50,874 bases of DNA from Streptomyces resistomycificus (GCF_001514265.1 NZ_KQ948991.1:317016-367889); one strand, 5' to 3'; shown: positions 33,491-42,073, numbered from the stretch's first letter. Numbers and translations are program-made. Notes: generated by a model not told the origin, from the sequence alone.

Positions 33491-33602
33491 GCGCCCGCCT
33501 GCCGGGGGGCAGGCGCGGAAGTCCGGGTCCACCGATCGGCGGACGCGAAGTGCAACCGGGTATCTCTGTCGGCCGAGTGCGCTGCTCGGTACCGCTTTTG
33601 GG

Positions 33603-33788
33603 CATGAACGCGCTGATTTCGACGCCGGCGTACCGGTCGGAGGAGGGCAGGACGGCGCGGGCTCCGGACAGCAGCGGGCCGTACGCGATCAGCTCGTCAT
33701 GGCCGGGCGGTTCGACGAGGTCGGCCCCCTGGTCCGCGGCGCGGGCCGCGGCCTGCCGCGAGCCGAGGCCGGGACCAGGGGGCGGTTG
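33603..33788 (-). pseudogene. Possible YciI-family gene remnant
   Basis: In one leftward frame the segment reads DELIAYGPLLS followed directly by ARAVLPSSDRYAGVEISAF. These recall the middle and the end of actinobacterial YciI-like proteins, with the intervening residues absent. There is no start codon or ribosome site, and codon bias falls off on both sides. If correct, it is a decayed gene with an internal deletion. The evidence is resemblance from memory only. Confidence 0.25.
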
Positions 33789-33827
33789 ACGCCCCCGCGG
33801 CCGCCGGGAACCAGGCTTTCGGTCGGC

Positions 33828-35051
33828 TCAGCGCAGGGTGCGGACGAACACGTCCCCGATCAGGTTCGTGTCCTCGGGCACCAGGCCGGGGTGGTAGGAG
33901 TCGAAGACGACCGTCGACTCGTCCGCACTCAGCGCCGCTGTGCCCACGGTGACGGGCTTGCCGTCCACCCCCGGGGCCAGCAGGTCCTCGTCCCCGGTGC
34001 GCAGGTCGCGCAGGACCAGCCCCAGCGTCCTGCGGTCCGCGTCCGCCGTGTTCAGGAGCAGCTTTGAGCCGTTCACCGACAGGTCGGACACCAGGGTGAG
34101 ATCCGTGGGGGCGTGCCCGTCGTACCGCTGGAGGGTGCCGGTGCGCAGATCACGGACGAAGGCGTTCCAGCCGTCGTTCGGATCGGCTCCGGGGACCAGG
34201 TTGGTGGCACGCGAGTTGAAGCCGACCTTGGAACCGTCGGCACTCAGCACCGGACCGACCGCCGACACGTCGGCCGGCGCGCCGTCGTGGGTGGCGTCGG
34301 CCTGCACGGTCCGTCCGCTCACCCGGTCGTACACCAGGATGTCGCCCTGGTCGGTGGCGGCCGGCCCGGAGTAGCCCTCCAGATAGGCGACCTTGCGGCC
34401 GTCGGCGCTCATCGACACCTGCTGGCACTGGTAGGAGCTCTTCGAGCCGTCCGAGGGCCGGCTGACCCGCTCGACGCGCTGCGTGCGGCGGTCCAGGAGC
34501 ATCACCCGGCAGGCGAGCGTGCCCTGTTCGTCGACGGTGGGCCGGGCCACGAAGGCCACGTACCGTCCGTTCGCACTGATCGGCGCGACGCCGTAGGACA
34601 CCTGGTAGCCCTCGTCCAGCGCGGGTGCGAGGCGTTCGACGCTCCCGGTGCGCAGGTCCATGACGTGCACGGAGGACTTCCCGGTCGTGGCGGAGTACGA
34701 GGTGAAGGTCAGGTGGCGCCCCGACTCCGACAGCTGGGGCGTCGACGTCGTCTCGCCCGGCACGACCACGCGTTGCAGCGGGGCGCCGGGAGCCGTGCGG
34801 TAGTAGACGCTGTTGCGGACGTCCGTGCCGGGCACCAGGGTGGTCGCCGCCGACGTGAAGGCCACGACCCGTCCGCGCGCGTCGACCACCGGTTCCGTCG
34901 AGTGGTTGTTGCCGGCGGTGCCGTCGGGGGCCACGCTGATCCGTTCGGTGCGCGGTGCCGTGTCCCCGCTCGCCGCCCCGGCGGGCCAGGCGAGGCAGGT
35001 GAGGGCGGCCGTCAGCGCGGCGGTCATGGAGATGCGTAAGGAAGGTCTCAT
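33828..35051 (-). CDS. Secreted TolB-like beta-propeller protein
   Basis: A 407-aa exported protein with a Sec signal peptide (MTAALTAALTCLAWPAGA-A). The mature part is made of about six or seven WD40/TolB-type blades with repeats of the form ISANGRYVAFVA, MSADGRKVAYLE, LSADGSKVGFNS. Each is followed by a VxDLRTG turn. No catalytic residues are visible, so it is probably a binding or scaffold protein outside the cell. It reads leftward alone. Confidence 0.85.
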   Translation of the reverse strand: MRPSLRISMTAALTAALTCLAWPAGAASGDTAPRTERISVAPDGTAGNNHSTEPVVDARGRVVAFTSAATTLVPGTDVRNSVYYRTAPGAPLQRVVVPGETTSTPQLSESGRHLTFTSYSATTGKSSVHVMDLRTGSVERLAPALDEGYQVSYGVAPISANGRYVAFVARPTVDEQGTLACRVMLLDRRTQRVERVSRPSDGSKSSYQCQQVSMSADGRKVAYLEGYSGPAATDQGDILVYDRVSGRTVQADATHDGAPADVSAVGPVLSADGSKVGFNSRATNLVPGADPNDGWNAFVRDLRTGTLQRYDGHAPTDLTLVSDLSVNGSKLLLNTADADRRTLGLVLRDLRTGDEDLLAPGVDGKPVTVGTAALSADESTVVFDSYHPGLVPEDTNLIGDVFVRTLR

Positions 35052-35266
35052 CAGGTGGGCTCCCCCTTCGGCCGGGGCGGCACGAACCGCCCCCTGTCCC
35101 CCGTGCCCCCCACCCTGCGCAGAGGACTCCCGGGGATCCCCGCGATGAAAGCGCGCTCCCCGTCAGGGGTCAATGCCTTGGTCGGAGGTGCCCGGCCAAA
35201 GGACGGTGAACCCCGGGCCATGGAGCCGGGGTTCACCGTCGTGGGTGACGGAAGGGGCGGGGCCGG

Positions 35267-36841
35267 CTACTGCGACACGACGTTGCCGCCGAAGGTCACG
35301 ACGAGGGTGCCGTTCGTGGCGAAGGACCACTTCAGGGCGCCGGTGGAGGAGGCGCAGCGGGAGCCGTTCGTGCCGGACCAGAACTGGTTGGAGCTGTCGG
35401 AGTTGCCGATGATCCGGTCGTTGGTGCCGCTGCCGCTACGGCAGGAGGTGTTGTCCCGGAAGACCGAAGTGCCGCCGTCGAAGCTGTAGTTGCGCTCGGC
35501 GTTGTCGATGCTGAGATTGGACGACACCGTCATCGTGCCGGGGTTGCTGTTCCACGTGAAACCGTGCTTGCCGTTGTCGTAGGCGATGCTGCGCCGGACG
35601 ACGTGGTTCACCGCGATGTCGTCACCGCCGAGCTTGTAGCCGTTGCGGTCTCCGTTGCCGGCCTGGGAACCGTCGGTGAGGGTGCCGTTCTCGTAGGCGA
35701 GGGAGTCCTCGACGGTCACCGGGCCGATGGCTCCGGTGTCGGTCTTGGTGTAGAGGTCCCAGCCGTCGTCGATGTTGTGGTGGGCGACGGCGTGGCGGAA
35801 GACGTTCCCCGTCCCGGTGGTGAGCTTGGCGGCGAACCCGTCGGCGTCCTCACCGTCGGAGTCGGCGTTGTCGTGCGACTCGGCGCTCAGGACCAGGTTG
35901 TCGGAGGGCCAGTCGGCGGCGGGGGTGGTGGAGGCGATCCGGCCGAGCTGGAGTCCCGTGTCGCGGTTGAAGCGGGTCACCGTGCGCTCGATGACGTTGT
36001 CGCTGCCGCCGACGTAGATGCCGTTGTCACCGGCCCGCTCGACGACCAGGCCCTTGACGTGCCAGTACGAGCCGTTCAGCTGCAGCCCCCGGTTCGAGGA
36101 ACTCTCGGTCTGCGCGGAGAAGTTGAGGACCGGCGTCTCGCCCGGGTAGGCGGCGAGCGTCGTCCGGGCGGACGCGCTGCCGTTGTTGCCGACCGGGACG
36201 GTGACCGTCGAGGCGTGCTGGTACGTCCCACCGCGCAGGTAGATCGTCCCGCCGGAGGTGACACGGCTGATCGCCGAGGTGAGTGTCGTCGGGGCCGCCT
36301 GCGTGCCGGCCGCGCCGTCGGTGCCGTTCGGGGCCACGTACAGCGCGCTGCCCGACGGCGGCGTCGTGGACCCGGGGACCTCGGCGTCGAGATAGTCGAT
36401 GTTGGGCAGACCGGCCGCGCTGGTCGGGCTGAGCCGGACGGTGTTGCTGCCCGAACTCACCGGCACGGTGAGCGTCTTGGTCGTCCACGCGCCCCAGGTG
36501 CTGGTGCTCTCGAAGGAGGCCGTGGTGGCACCCGCCCCGTTCACCGTGACGCTCGCGGGCCGCGCGGCCGTGGTTCCGTTGGCGAAGCGGACGGCCAGGG
36601 TCGCCGTGCCCGATGCGGGTGCGGTCACGGTGAACTGGGCATAGCCGCTGGTGGCGTTGGCGCCGTTGCAGAATCCGCTGCCGGAGTAGCCGGTCCAGTC
36701 GGAGTCGATGGTGCCGGTGCACACCGCCGGGGAACTCTCGGCCTCGTAACGGGTGGTGGCGGCCTGCGCCGTGGTGCCGGACAGCGTGACGAGCGCGCCT
36801 GCCACCAGGCCGGCACACGCCAGGACGGATCTCAGATGCAT
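35267..36841 (-). CDS. Secreted pectate lyase, family PL9, with N-terminal carbohydrate-binding module
   Basis: A 524-aa secreted enzyme. A signal peptide (residues 1-27) precedes a CBM6/35-type module (about 28-150; TRYEAESSPAVCTGTIDSDW, then NTVRLSP and IDYLDAEV). A PT/S linker leads to a parallel beta-helix with the PL9 blocks DGWDLYTKTDTGAIGPVTVE and RNGYKLGG. PL9 enzymes cut polygalacturonate by beta-elimination with Ca and a Lys base. The C-terminal Cys pair may form a disulphide. A perfect LacI-type operator lies 63 nt upstream, so expression is probably induced by plant-derived sugar. Confidence 0.85.
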   Translation of the reverse strand: MHLRSVLACAGLVAGALVTLSGTTAQAATTRYEAESSPAVCTGTIDSDWTGYSGSGFCNGANATSGYAQFTVTAPASGTATLAVRFANGTTAARPASVTVNGAGATTASFESTSTWGAWTTKTLTVPVSSGSNTVRLSPTSAAGLPNIDYLDAEVPGSTTPPSGSALYVAPNGTDGAAGTQAAPTTLTSAISRVTSGGTIYLRGGTYQHASTVTVPVGNNGSASARTTLAAYPGETPVLNFSAQTESSSNRGLQLNGSYWHVKGLVVERAGDNGIYVGGSDNVIERTVTRFNRDTGLQLGRIASTTPAADWPSDNLVLSAESHDNADSDGEDADGFAAKLTTGTGNVFRHAVAHHNIDDGWDLYTKTDTGAIGPVTVEDSLAYENGTLTDGSQAGNGDRNGYKLGGDDIAVNHVVRRSIAYDNGKHGFTWNSNPGTMTVSSNLSIDNAERNYSFDGGTSVFRDNTSCRSGSGTNDRIIGNSDSSNQFWSGTNGSRCASSTGALKWSFATNGTLVVTFGGNVVSQ

Positions 36842-36903
36842 CGTGGTCTCCAGGACGGTTGGTTCGTCGGCCAGAGGTGCTTAGCGACGCCGGATCAGAG
36901 TGC

Positions 36904-36919
36904 TGGAAAGCGCTTTCCA
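36904..36919. promoter_or_regulatory. LacI-family operator upstream of the pectate lyase gene
   Basis: TGGAAAGCGCTTTCCA is a perfect 16-bp palindrome with the central CG typical of LacI/GalR-family operators. It lies 63-78 nt before the start codon. No LacI gene is in the window. Confidence 0.75.
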
Positions 36920-37087
36920 ACCGGAAGTGTCGAGCGATGGCTTGAACACGTCAAGAGACCTGTCCGTGATTTCCGTTCACATGCATGGACGACTGTCGAT
37001 CGCCGGAAGAGGTTTGCGCATGGCGGTCCTGTGACTGCTCAGACGGCCTCTCAGGGCGTGAGCAGGGGCCCGTGACTGGTCGCGGAT

Positions 37088-37852
37088 TCACACAGAGGAG
37101 CCGGGATTCTTTCCTGTGTGTGAACGACGCGCGGCTGAGACCTGGGTCAGGACAACCCCGGCGAAGCCCGCCGAGGCGACGAGGCTGACGAGCAGGGCGG
37201 TCCGCTGGTGCGCGATGAGGTCGCCCTCGCCGTCGGAGTACGTGCAGGTGACGGACGGCGGGAAGAGGGACTTCTCGATGTCCAGCACCTCGATGTGGAC
37301 CAGCTTCGTCTCCGGAGGGACCGTCTTGAAGTGCAGGCACCTGTCGTTCAGGTCGGTGCGCGAGAGTTCCCACACGGGGTCGATTCCGGCCGCCCAGATC
37401 AGGGCCGCCACCACCGGCGCCCCGACCGCACCGGCTCGCGCCCAGGGAGCGGCCCGCGACTCCCTCCGGACGAGCAGCACCGAGAGAGCCCCGACCGCGA
37501 CGGCGAGGCCCGCCCACATGAGCCAGGTCCCCAGGGCCGTGGGATGCGACGCCCCGTACTCCCCCGAGTCGGTCCACTGGCAGGCGATGTCCGGCGGGAA
37601 CGGGTCCACGGTCACGTGCACCAGCGGGAAGTCGTCGTCGAGGGTCCGCTGACCGCACACCGCCACGGGGTCGGCGAAGGCGAACCCGTACGCCGTCGAG
37701 GCCGCGTATCCCACCGCCGCCACGTACCCGCCGATCACCGCCCAGCGGGCCTGCCGGGACGGACGGCGGCCGAGCGTCCACACCCGGTACGGGACGAACC
37801 CGGCCCCGAGCAGGACGGCGGTGATCAGCGGAACGGCGAAGAACGTCACCAT
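37088..37852 (-). CDS. Multi-pass membrane protein, unknown function
   Basis: A 254-aa membrane protein with about five hydrophobic segments: residues 2-21, 38-60, a pair around 108-127 and 145-157, and 224-243. Two extracytoplasmic loops carry Cys residues with the phrases FPPDIACQWTDSGEYG and FPPSVTCTYSDGEGD, which look like an internal duplication of the unit (TM, TM, loop). The ATG at 37852 follows GAGGGAGG. I do not recognise the family. Confidence 0.72.
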   Translation of the reverse strand: MVTFFAVPLITAVLLGAGFVPYRVWTLGRRPSRQARWAVIGGYVAAVGYAASTAYGFAFADPVAVCGQRTLDDDFPLVHVTVDPFPPDIACQWTDSGEYGASHPTALGTWLMWAGLAVAVGALSVLLVRRESRAAPWARAGAVGAPVVAALIWAAGIDPVWELSRTDLNDRCLHFKTVPPETKLVHIEVLDIEKSLFPPSVTCTYSDGEGDLIAHQRTALLVSLVASAGFAGVVLTQVSAARRSHTGKNPGSSV

Positions 37853-37975
37853 GCTTCGGCCTCCCTCGCGACCACCGGTGATGTCGTGACAAGGACGATC
37901 AAGCGCCGGTGGACGGTTGCACCGGTGCGGCAGCCGAGCGGTGTGGCCCACCGGGAACAGGTGTGGCGGCGGGGG

Positions 37976-38160
37976 CAGGTGCCGCAGCCGAGGGGGGCAG
38001 GTGTCTCGGCCTGGGGGGGGCAGGTGCCGCGGCCAGGGGGCAAGTGACGCAGCCAGGGGGCAGGTGCCGCAGCCAGGAGGCAAGTGACGCAGCCAGGAGG
38101 CAAGTGACGCAGCCAGGAGGCAAGTGACGCAGCCAGGGGGCAGGTGACGCGGCCGGAGGA
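37976..38160. repeat. 20-bp minisatellite array
   Basis: Seven units of exactly 20 bp (type CAAGTGACGCAGCCAGGAGG) run in register from 38021 to 38160. Two degenerate units of 22-23 bp come before them. Adjacent copies are identical over most of their length and there are no unique spacers, so this is not a CRISPR array. Confidence 0.92.
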
Positions 38161-38187
38161 GCAGGCGGGCCGATGGGGCGACCGGCT

Positions 38188-38259
38188 GACCCGTCGACCG
38201 GCCGACCCGCCGACCTGCCGACCCGCCGACCCGCCGACCCGCCGACCCGCCGACCGGTC
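38188..38259. repeat. 8-bp tandem repeat at the 3' end of the lysR gene
   Basis: Nine 8-bp units of the type GACCCGCC, four of them identical, run up to the stop codon of the leftward LysR gene. They lie 27 bp beyond the 20-bp array. Confidence 0.9.
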
Positions 38260-39226
38260 AGCCGTAGACCACCGACCAAGGGCGCGGGGAGTCGTCCGAC
38301 GGGCGCGGGGCGTCGGCGCGCCGCGAGGTCGCGATGTGGTCGCGGGCCAGCACCTGAGCCGCGAGCTCCGCGAAGCGCCGGGCCGCCGGGTGGGCGCCCC
38401 GCCCCGCGGGCCAGGCTCCGCCGGCCCGCAGGGTGAGGGGGCGGTCGGCCAGTGGGCGCCAGGCGACGCGCGGCTCCTTGCGGGCCATCGGCCCCTGGTC
38501 GAAGGCGACGCCGTGCCCGGCCGTCACCAGGGCGAGCAGGAACTCGGGGTTGGACGCGTGGCGAAGGCGGCCGGGGACGAAGCCTGCGGCGCGGCAGACG
38601 TCGAGGATCCGGTCGTACCAGCCGGGCGCGTGGGCCCGCGGGAACAGCACCAGGTCGTGACCGGAGAGCTCGCCGAGCGTCACCTCCGGGAGCCGGGCCA
38701 GCGGCGAGGTGCGGGGCAGGACGACACCCAGGTCAAGGGGGATCTCGGGGCCGAGCCGCAGCTCGGTGGCGTCCACGGGATGGTGCACGAGGCCGACGTC
38801 CAGGCCGCCGCAGGACAGCAGCCGCAGCTGTTCCTCGGTGGTGACCTCCTGCAGGTCGACGCTGAGCCCGGGAGCGTGCTCGGCGCAGGCGGCGAGCAGC
38901 GCGGACAGCACGGCGGCCGTGGTGTCGGGCGGCACGCCCGCGCGGAGCGTGCCGAGGTCGCCGTCGGCGGCACGGCGGGCCAGCGCGCGCAGCCGCTCCT
39001 CCCTGGCGAGGAGTTCACGGGCCTCGTCCAGCAGGGCCGCACCGGCGGCGCTCAGCCGGACCCCGCGCTGCGAGCGGTCGAACAGCTCGGCACCGAGTTC
39101 CTTCTCCAGCCTGCGGATCGCCTGGCTGAGCGGGGGCTGCGCCATGCCCAGCCGCTCGGCGGCCCGGCTGAAGTGCAACTCGTCGGCTACGGTGACGAAA
39201 AGACGCAGGTGGCGTATGAGATCCAC
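38258..39226 (-). CDS. LysR family transcriptional regulator
   Basis: A 322-aa regulator. The N-terminal winged helix (residues 5-62) reads LRLFVTVADELHFSRAAERL and PPLSQAIRRLEKELGAELFD. A substrate-binding type effector domain follows (about 90-300). The GTG at 39226 is the start. It is divergent from the beta-lactamase-fold gene with only 47 bp between them, the classic LysR-target layout. A small inverted repeat ACGATC-N3-GATCGT lies over the start at 39225-39239. Confidence 0.92.
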   Translation of the reverse strand: MDLIRHLRLFVTVADELHFSRAAERLGMAQPPLSQAIRRLEKELGAELFDRSQRGVRLSAAGAALLDEARELLAREERLRALARRAADGDLGTLRAGVPPDTTAAVLSALLAACAEHAPGLSVDLQEVTTEEQLRLLSCGGLDVGLVHHPVDATELRLGPEIPLDLGVVLPRTSPLARLPEVTLGELSGHDLVLFPRAHAPGWYDRILDVCRAAGFVPGRLRHASNPEFLLALVTAGHGVAFDQGPMARKEPRVAWRPLADRPLTLRAGGAWPAGRGAHPAARRFAELAAQVLARDHIATSRRADAPRPSDDSPRPWSVVYG

Positions 39227-39273
39227 GATCAGGGATCGTACGTGAGGGCCACGGCGAGGGGGTTGGGTCAGCG

Positions 39274-40197
39274 GTGATCGAGGAACGGATCCGAGAGGTG
39301 TTCGCCGAGGCGGGCGCCGTGGGACAACTGCACGCGATCCCCGTTCACCCGCGGCCGGACATCGCCGGCGGGGCCGGTCCGGAGCCGGATTTCGGCGAGG
39401 TCGCCGTCGGCGCCGACGATCCCGTCGTGATCGCCTCGATCTTCAAGGTGCTGCTGGTCCTGGAGTTCGCCCGGCAGGTCGCCGCCGGCCAGCTCGACCC
39501 GAGGGAGCGGGTGCGGGTGACCGCGGCCGACCGGCTCGGCGGCTGGGGTACCGCCGGCTGTCTGGACGACGTGGAGCTGTCACTGCGCGACCTGGCCCAC
39601 TTCGCGATGTCGGTCAGCGACAACTCGGCCGCCGACCTGCTGCTGGCCCGCGTCGGCCTGGACACCGTACGACTGCTCGCGAAGGAACTCGGGCTGGAGC
39701 GGACCCGGATCGTGGGCGGGCCGCGCGATCTGCTGGAGTCCATGCTCGCGGAGGTCGGGGCGCGTGACGAGCGGGAGTTCGCCGTCCGCTACCCGGCGCT
39801 GCCGGACGAGCGCAAGAGACGGCTGGCGGTGCTGGATCCCCGCCACACCACGGCCAGTACGCCCCGCGAGATCACCCGGCTGCTCCGGCTGGTCTGGACC
39901 GACGCCGCCGGACCGCCCGAAGCGTGCGCGCTGGTACGTGACTTGATGGGGCGTCAGGTCTTCCGGCACCGGCTGGTGTCAGGCTTCCCGGACGACGTCG
40001 TGGTCGCGGCCAAGACCGGCACCCTGCCAGGGCTGCACATGGAGGCGGGCGTCGCCCGGCACCCCGACGGCGCGTGCTACGCGATCGCCGTCTTCGCCCG
40101 CACACACGACCTGACCGCCTCCCGCCCCACCGTGGACGCGGCGATCGGCAGGGCGGCCGGATTCGCGGTCGGTTTCCTCCGCGACGGTGGCCGGTGA
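39274..40197 (+). CDS. Class A beta-lactamase-fold serine hydrolase, apparently cytosolic
   Basis: A 307-aa protein with the class A motifs SIFK (Ser55, Lys58), SDN (115-117) and KTGT (247-250). No signal peptide is visible, and the usual ExxLN omega-loop Glu is not evident between 150 and 185. It may therefore be an esterase or amidase of this fold rather than a secreted beta-lactamase. It is divergent from a LysR gene, as ampC is from ampR, which suggests inducible control by that regulator. GTG start at 39274. Confidence 0.82.
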   Translation: MIEERIREVFAEAGAVGQLHAIPVHPRPDIAGGAGPEPDFGEVAVGADDPVVIASIFKVLLVLEFARQVAAGQLDPRERVRVTAADRLGGWGTAGCLDDVELSLRDLAHFAMSVSDNSAADLLLARVGLDTVRLLAKELGLERTRIVGGPRDLLESMLAEVGARDEREFAVRYPALPDERKRRLAVLDPRHTTASTPREITRLLRLVWTDAAGPPEACALVRDLMGRQVFRHRLVSGFPDDVVVAAKTGTLPGLHMEAGVARHPDGACYAIAVFARTHDLTASRPTVDAAIGRAAGFAVGFLRDGGR

Positions 40198-40205
40198 CCG
40201 GGAGG

Positions 40206-40223
40206 GATATGCGTTCGCATATC
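40206..40223. promoter_or_regulatory. Inverted repeat GATATGCG-TT-CGCATATC
   Basis: A perfect 8-bp inverted repeat with a 2-bp spacer, AT-rich at its ends. It begins 9 nt beyond the serine hydrolase stop and 58 nt before the start of the MBL-fold gene. A likely repressor site for the latter. Confidence 0.55.
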
Positions 40224-40280
40224 GAGAGGGCCTGATTCCGGTCTTGGACAAGGCGGTTCACGCGCTGGTCTCCTGCCGCC

Positions 40281-41360
40281 ATGCCCCAGGACACACACGC
40301 CACCCACCAGCCGAAACCGCCCTCCGACCGAGGGCCCGGCCGTCGTGCTGTGCTGCGCGGCGCCGCCCTCGGCGCGGCCGCCCCGCTGCTCACGGCCACG
40401 GCTGCCACCGCGGCCCCGACCACCGCTCCGCCCACCACGACCGCTCCGCCCACGACCGCCGCCTCGCCCACGACCACCGGCCGCGGCGGTGACGAGGACG
40501 CGGCCGCCGCCCCGGTGTCGTTGCGCTGGCTCGGCACGGCCGGCTGGCGTATCGACGTCGGCGGGCGGACCGTCCTCTTCGATCCGTACCTCACCCGCTT
40601 CAGCACCGGCCTGTTCGACGGTGTCTTCGACCCGCGCACCCGGCTGGAGAGCGACCCGGCGGTCGTGGACGCGCACGCGGGCCGGCCCGAGCTCATCCTC
40701 GTCAGCCACTCCCACTGGGACCATCTCGCCGACGTGCCCCACATCGCCACAACCACCGGCGCCCGGGTCGTCGGCACCGAGACCACCTACCACCTGCTGG
40801 TGGCCCTCGGGGTCGACGCGGGGCAGATCTCCGTGGTGAAGGGCGGCGAGGTGCTGGACTTCGGCGGGATCGTCGTCGAGGTCGTGCCGAGCCTGCACAG
40901 CCGCAACAAGAAGTGCGCCTACTTCGCGCCGGGCACGCTGCACGCGCCGCCCGCCACGACCCCGAGCACCATCTCGGACCTGCCCGAGGGCGACACCCTC
41001 GCCTTCCAGGTGACGGCCGGCGACGGCGGCCCGTCGGCGTTCCTCATGGGCGCCAGCGACTTCTCCGAGCGCGCGGTACGCGGCCTGCGCCCGGACCTCG
41101 CGATGATCGCCGTACCGTCGAGCGGCGCCACCCACCGCTATGTGCCCCGGCTGCTGCGCGCCCTGGACACCCCCGGCGTCGTCGTCCCCGTGCACTGGGA
41201 CAACTTCGAGGTACCGCTGGCCGGTTCGCCCGAGCGGGACCCCGCGATGGACCTCGACGGCTTCGTGACCCGGGTGCGCGAGGTGTCCGGGGCGACGCGG
41301 ATCGTCGTACCGGACTACCGGACCGTGTACGACGGCCGGATGCGCGCCGCGGGCCGGTAG
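40281..41360 (+). CDS. Tat-exported metallo-beta-lactamase-fold hydrolase
   Basis: A 359-aa protein. A twin-arginine signal (GRRAVLRGAALGAAAP, ending TATAATA-A) is followed by a Thr/Pro linker and an UlaG-like metallo-beta-lactamase domain. The metal motif is HSHWDH (about residues 142-147), with later His residues in LHSRNKK and PVHWDNFEVPL. The fold binds two metals and cuts lactone, phosphodiester or similar bonds; the substrate is unknown. The ribosome site before the ATG is poor, but the signal peptide supports this start. A palindrome upstream suggests repression. Confidence 0.87.
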   Translation: MPQDTHATHQPKPPSDRGPGRRAVLRGAALGAAAPLLTATAATAAPTTAPPTTTAPPTTAASPTTTGRGGDEDAAAAPVSLRWLGTAGWRIDVGGRTVLFDPYLTRFSTGLFDGVFDPRTRLESDPAVVDAHAGRPELILVSHSHWDHLADVPHIATTTGARVVGTETTYHLLVALGVDAGQISVVKGGEVLDFGGIVVEVVPSLHSRNKKCAYFAPGTLHAPPATTPSTISDLPEGDTLAFQVTAGDGGPSAFLMGASDFSERAVRGLRPDLAMIAVPSSGATHRYVPRLLRALDTPGVVVPVHWDNFEVPLAGSPERDPAMDLDGFVTRVREVSGATRIVVPDYRTVYDGRMRAAGR

Positions 41361-41440
41361 CCGGGACGCGAACACCCCGGGCGCGAGCACGCCGGACGCG
41401 AACACCCCCGGACGCGAGCACGCCGGACGCGAACCGTCCG
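41361..41440. repeat. 31-bp direct repeat, 2.6 copies
   Basis: Two full 31-bp units (41361-41391 and 41392-41422) and a partial third lie directly after the stop of the MBL-fold gene. Each unit is itself an imperfect doublet of about 15 bp (GGACGCGA plus ACAC or GCAC). Confidence 0.8.
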
Positions 41441-41444
41441 TGCG

Positions 41445-41473
41445 GCGCCCCCGGGTACCCGACCCGGGGGCGC
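41445..41473. terminator. Hairpin between convergent genes
   Basis: GCGCCCCCGGGT-N5-ACCCGGGGGCGC, a perfect 12-bp stem, between the MBL-fold gene (rightward) and the decarboxylase-family gene (leftward). Confidence 0.85.
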
Positions 41474-41533
41474 TCGGTCATCCGGTCACCCGCCGCCGGT
41501 CCGGACCCGTAGCCGGGCCGGACCGGCGCCTCG

Positions 41534-42007
41534 TCATCCGAACTGCCCGACCTCGTAGTCACCGGCCGGCTGCCGGACCAGGACGTTGACGCGGTTGTAG
41601 GCGTTGATGAGGGCGATGAGCGACACCAGGGCGGCGAGCTGGTCCTCGTCGTAGTGCTTGGCGGCGTTCTCCCAGGCCTCGTCCGTGACCCCGCCGGCCG
41701 CGTCGGCGATGCGGGTGCCCTGCTCCGTCAGTTCGAGGGCGGCACGCTCGGCGTCGGTGAACACCGTGGCCTCCCGCCAGACCGCGACCAGGTTGAGGCG
41801 CTGCTGGGTCTCCCCGGCGTGTGCGGCGTCCTTGCTGTGCATGTCGGTGCAGTAACCGCAGCCGTTGATCTGGCTGGCCCGGATCTTGACCAGCTCCTGC
41901 GTCGAGGCGGGCAGCGGTGAGTCCGCCACCACCTTGCCGGCCGAGTTGATGTGCCGGAAGAACTTGAGCGCGTCCGGGTTGCCGAACAGGTTCAGGCGAG
42001 CATCCAT
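41534..42007 (-). CDS. Carboxymuconolactone decarboxylase / AhpD-like protein
   Basis: A 157-aa all-helical protein of the CMD family with the redox motif CGYCTDMH (about 52-59), the CxxC plus His pattern of AhpD-like peroxidases. Such proteins reduce peroxides or handle lactones. Its promoter matches the ECF41 sigma consensus (TGTCACA-N16-CGTC), and CMD proteins are the most frequent ECF41 partners. It is therefore likely the main target of the sigma factor at 15552, although 26 kb away. The start ATG at 42007 has GGAG 8 nt upstream. Confidence 0.9.
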   Translation of the reverse strand: MDARLNLFGNPDALKFFRHINSAGKVVADSPLPASTQELVKIRASQINGCGYCTDMHSKDAAHAGETQQRLNLVAVWREATVFTDAERAALELTEQGTRIADAAGGVTDEAWENAAKHYDEDQLAALVSLIALINAYNRVNVLVRQPAGDYEVGQFG

Positions 42008-42046
42008 GGTGAACTCCGTTGCCGTGATGAGTGGTTACACCACCCC

Positions 42047-42073
42047 GACGGATCGCAACCGCCGGATGTGACA
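42047..42073 (-). promoter_or_regulatory. ECF41-type promoter
   Basis: On the minus strand TGTCACA (42073-42067), a 16-bp spacer and CGTC (42050-42047). This equals the ECF41 consensus as I recall it, and predicts a 5' leader of about 33 nt for the decarboxylase gene. Confidence 0.8.

Noticed and set aside
37976..38160. CRISPR array
   Set aside because: Units follow each other without unique spacers, the unit is only 20 bp, and there are no cas genes.
39274..40197. Classical secreted class A beta-lactamase resistance gene
   Set aside because: No signal peptide and no evident omega-loop Glu, so antibiotic resistance cannot be claimed.
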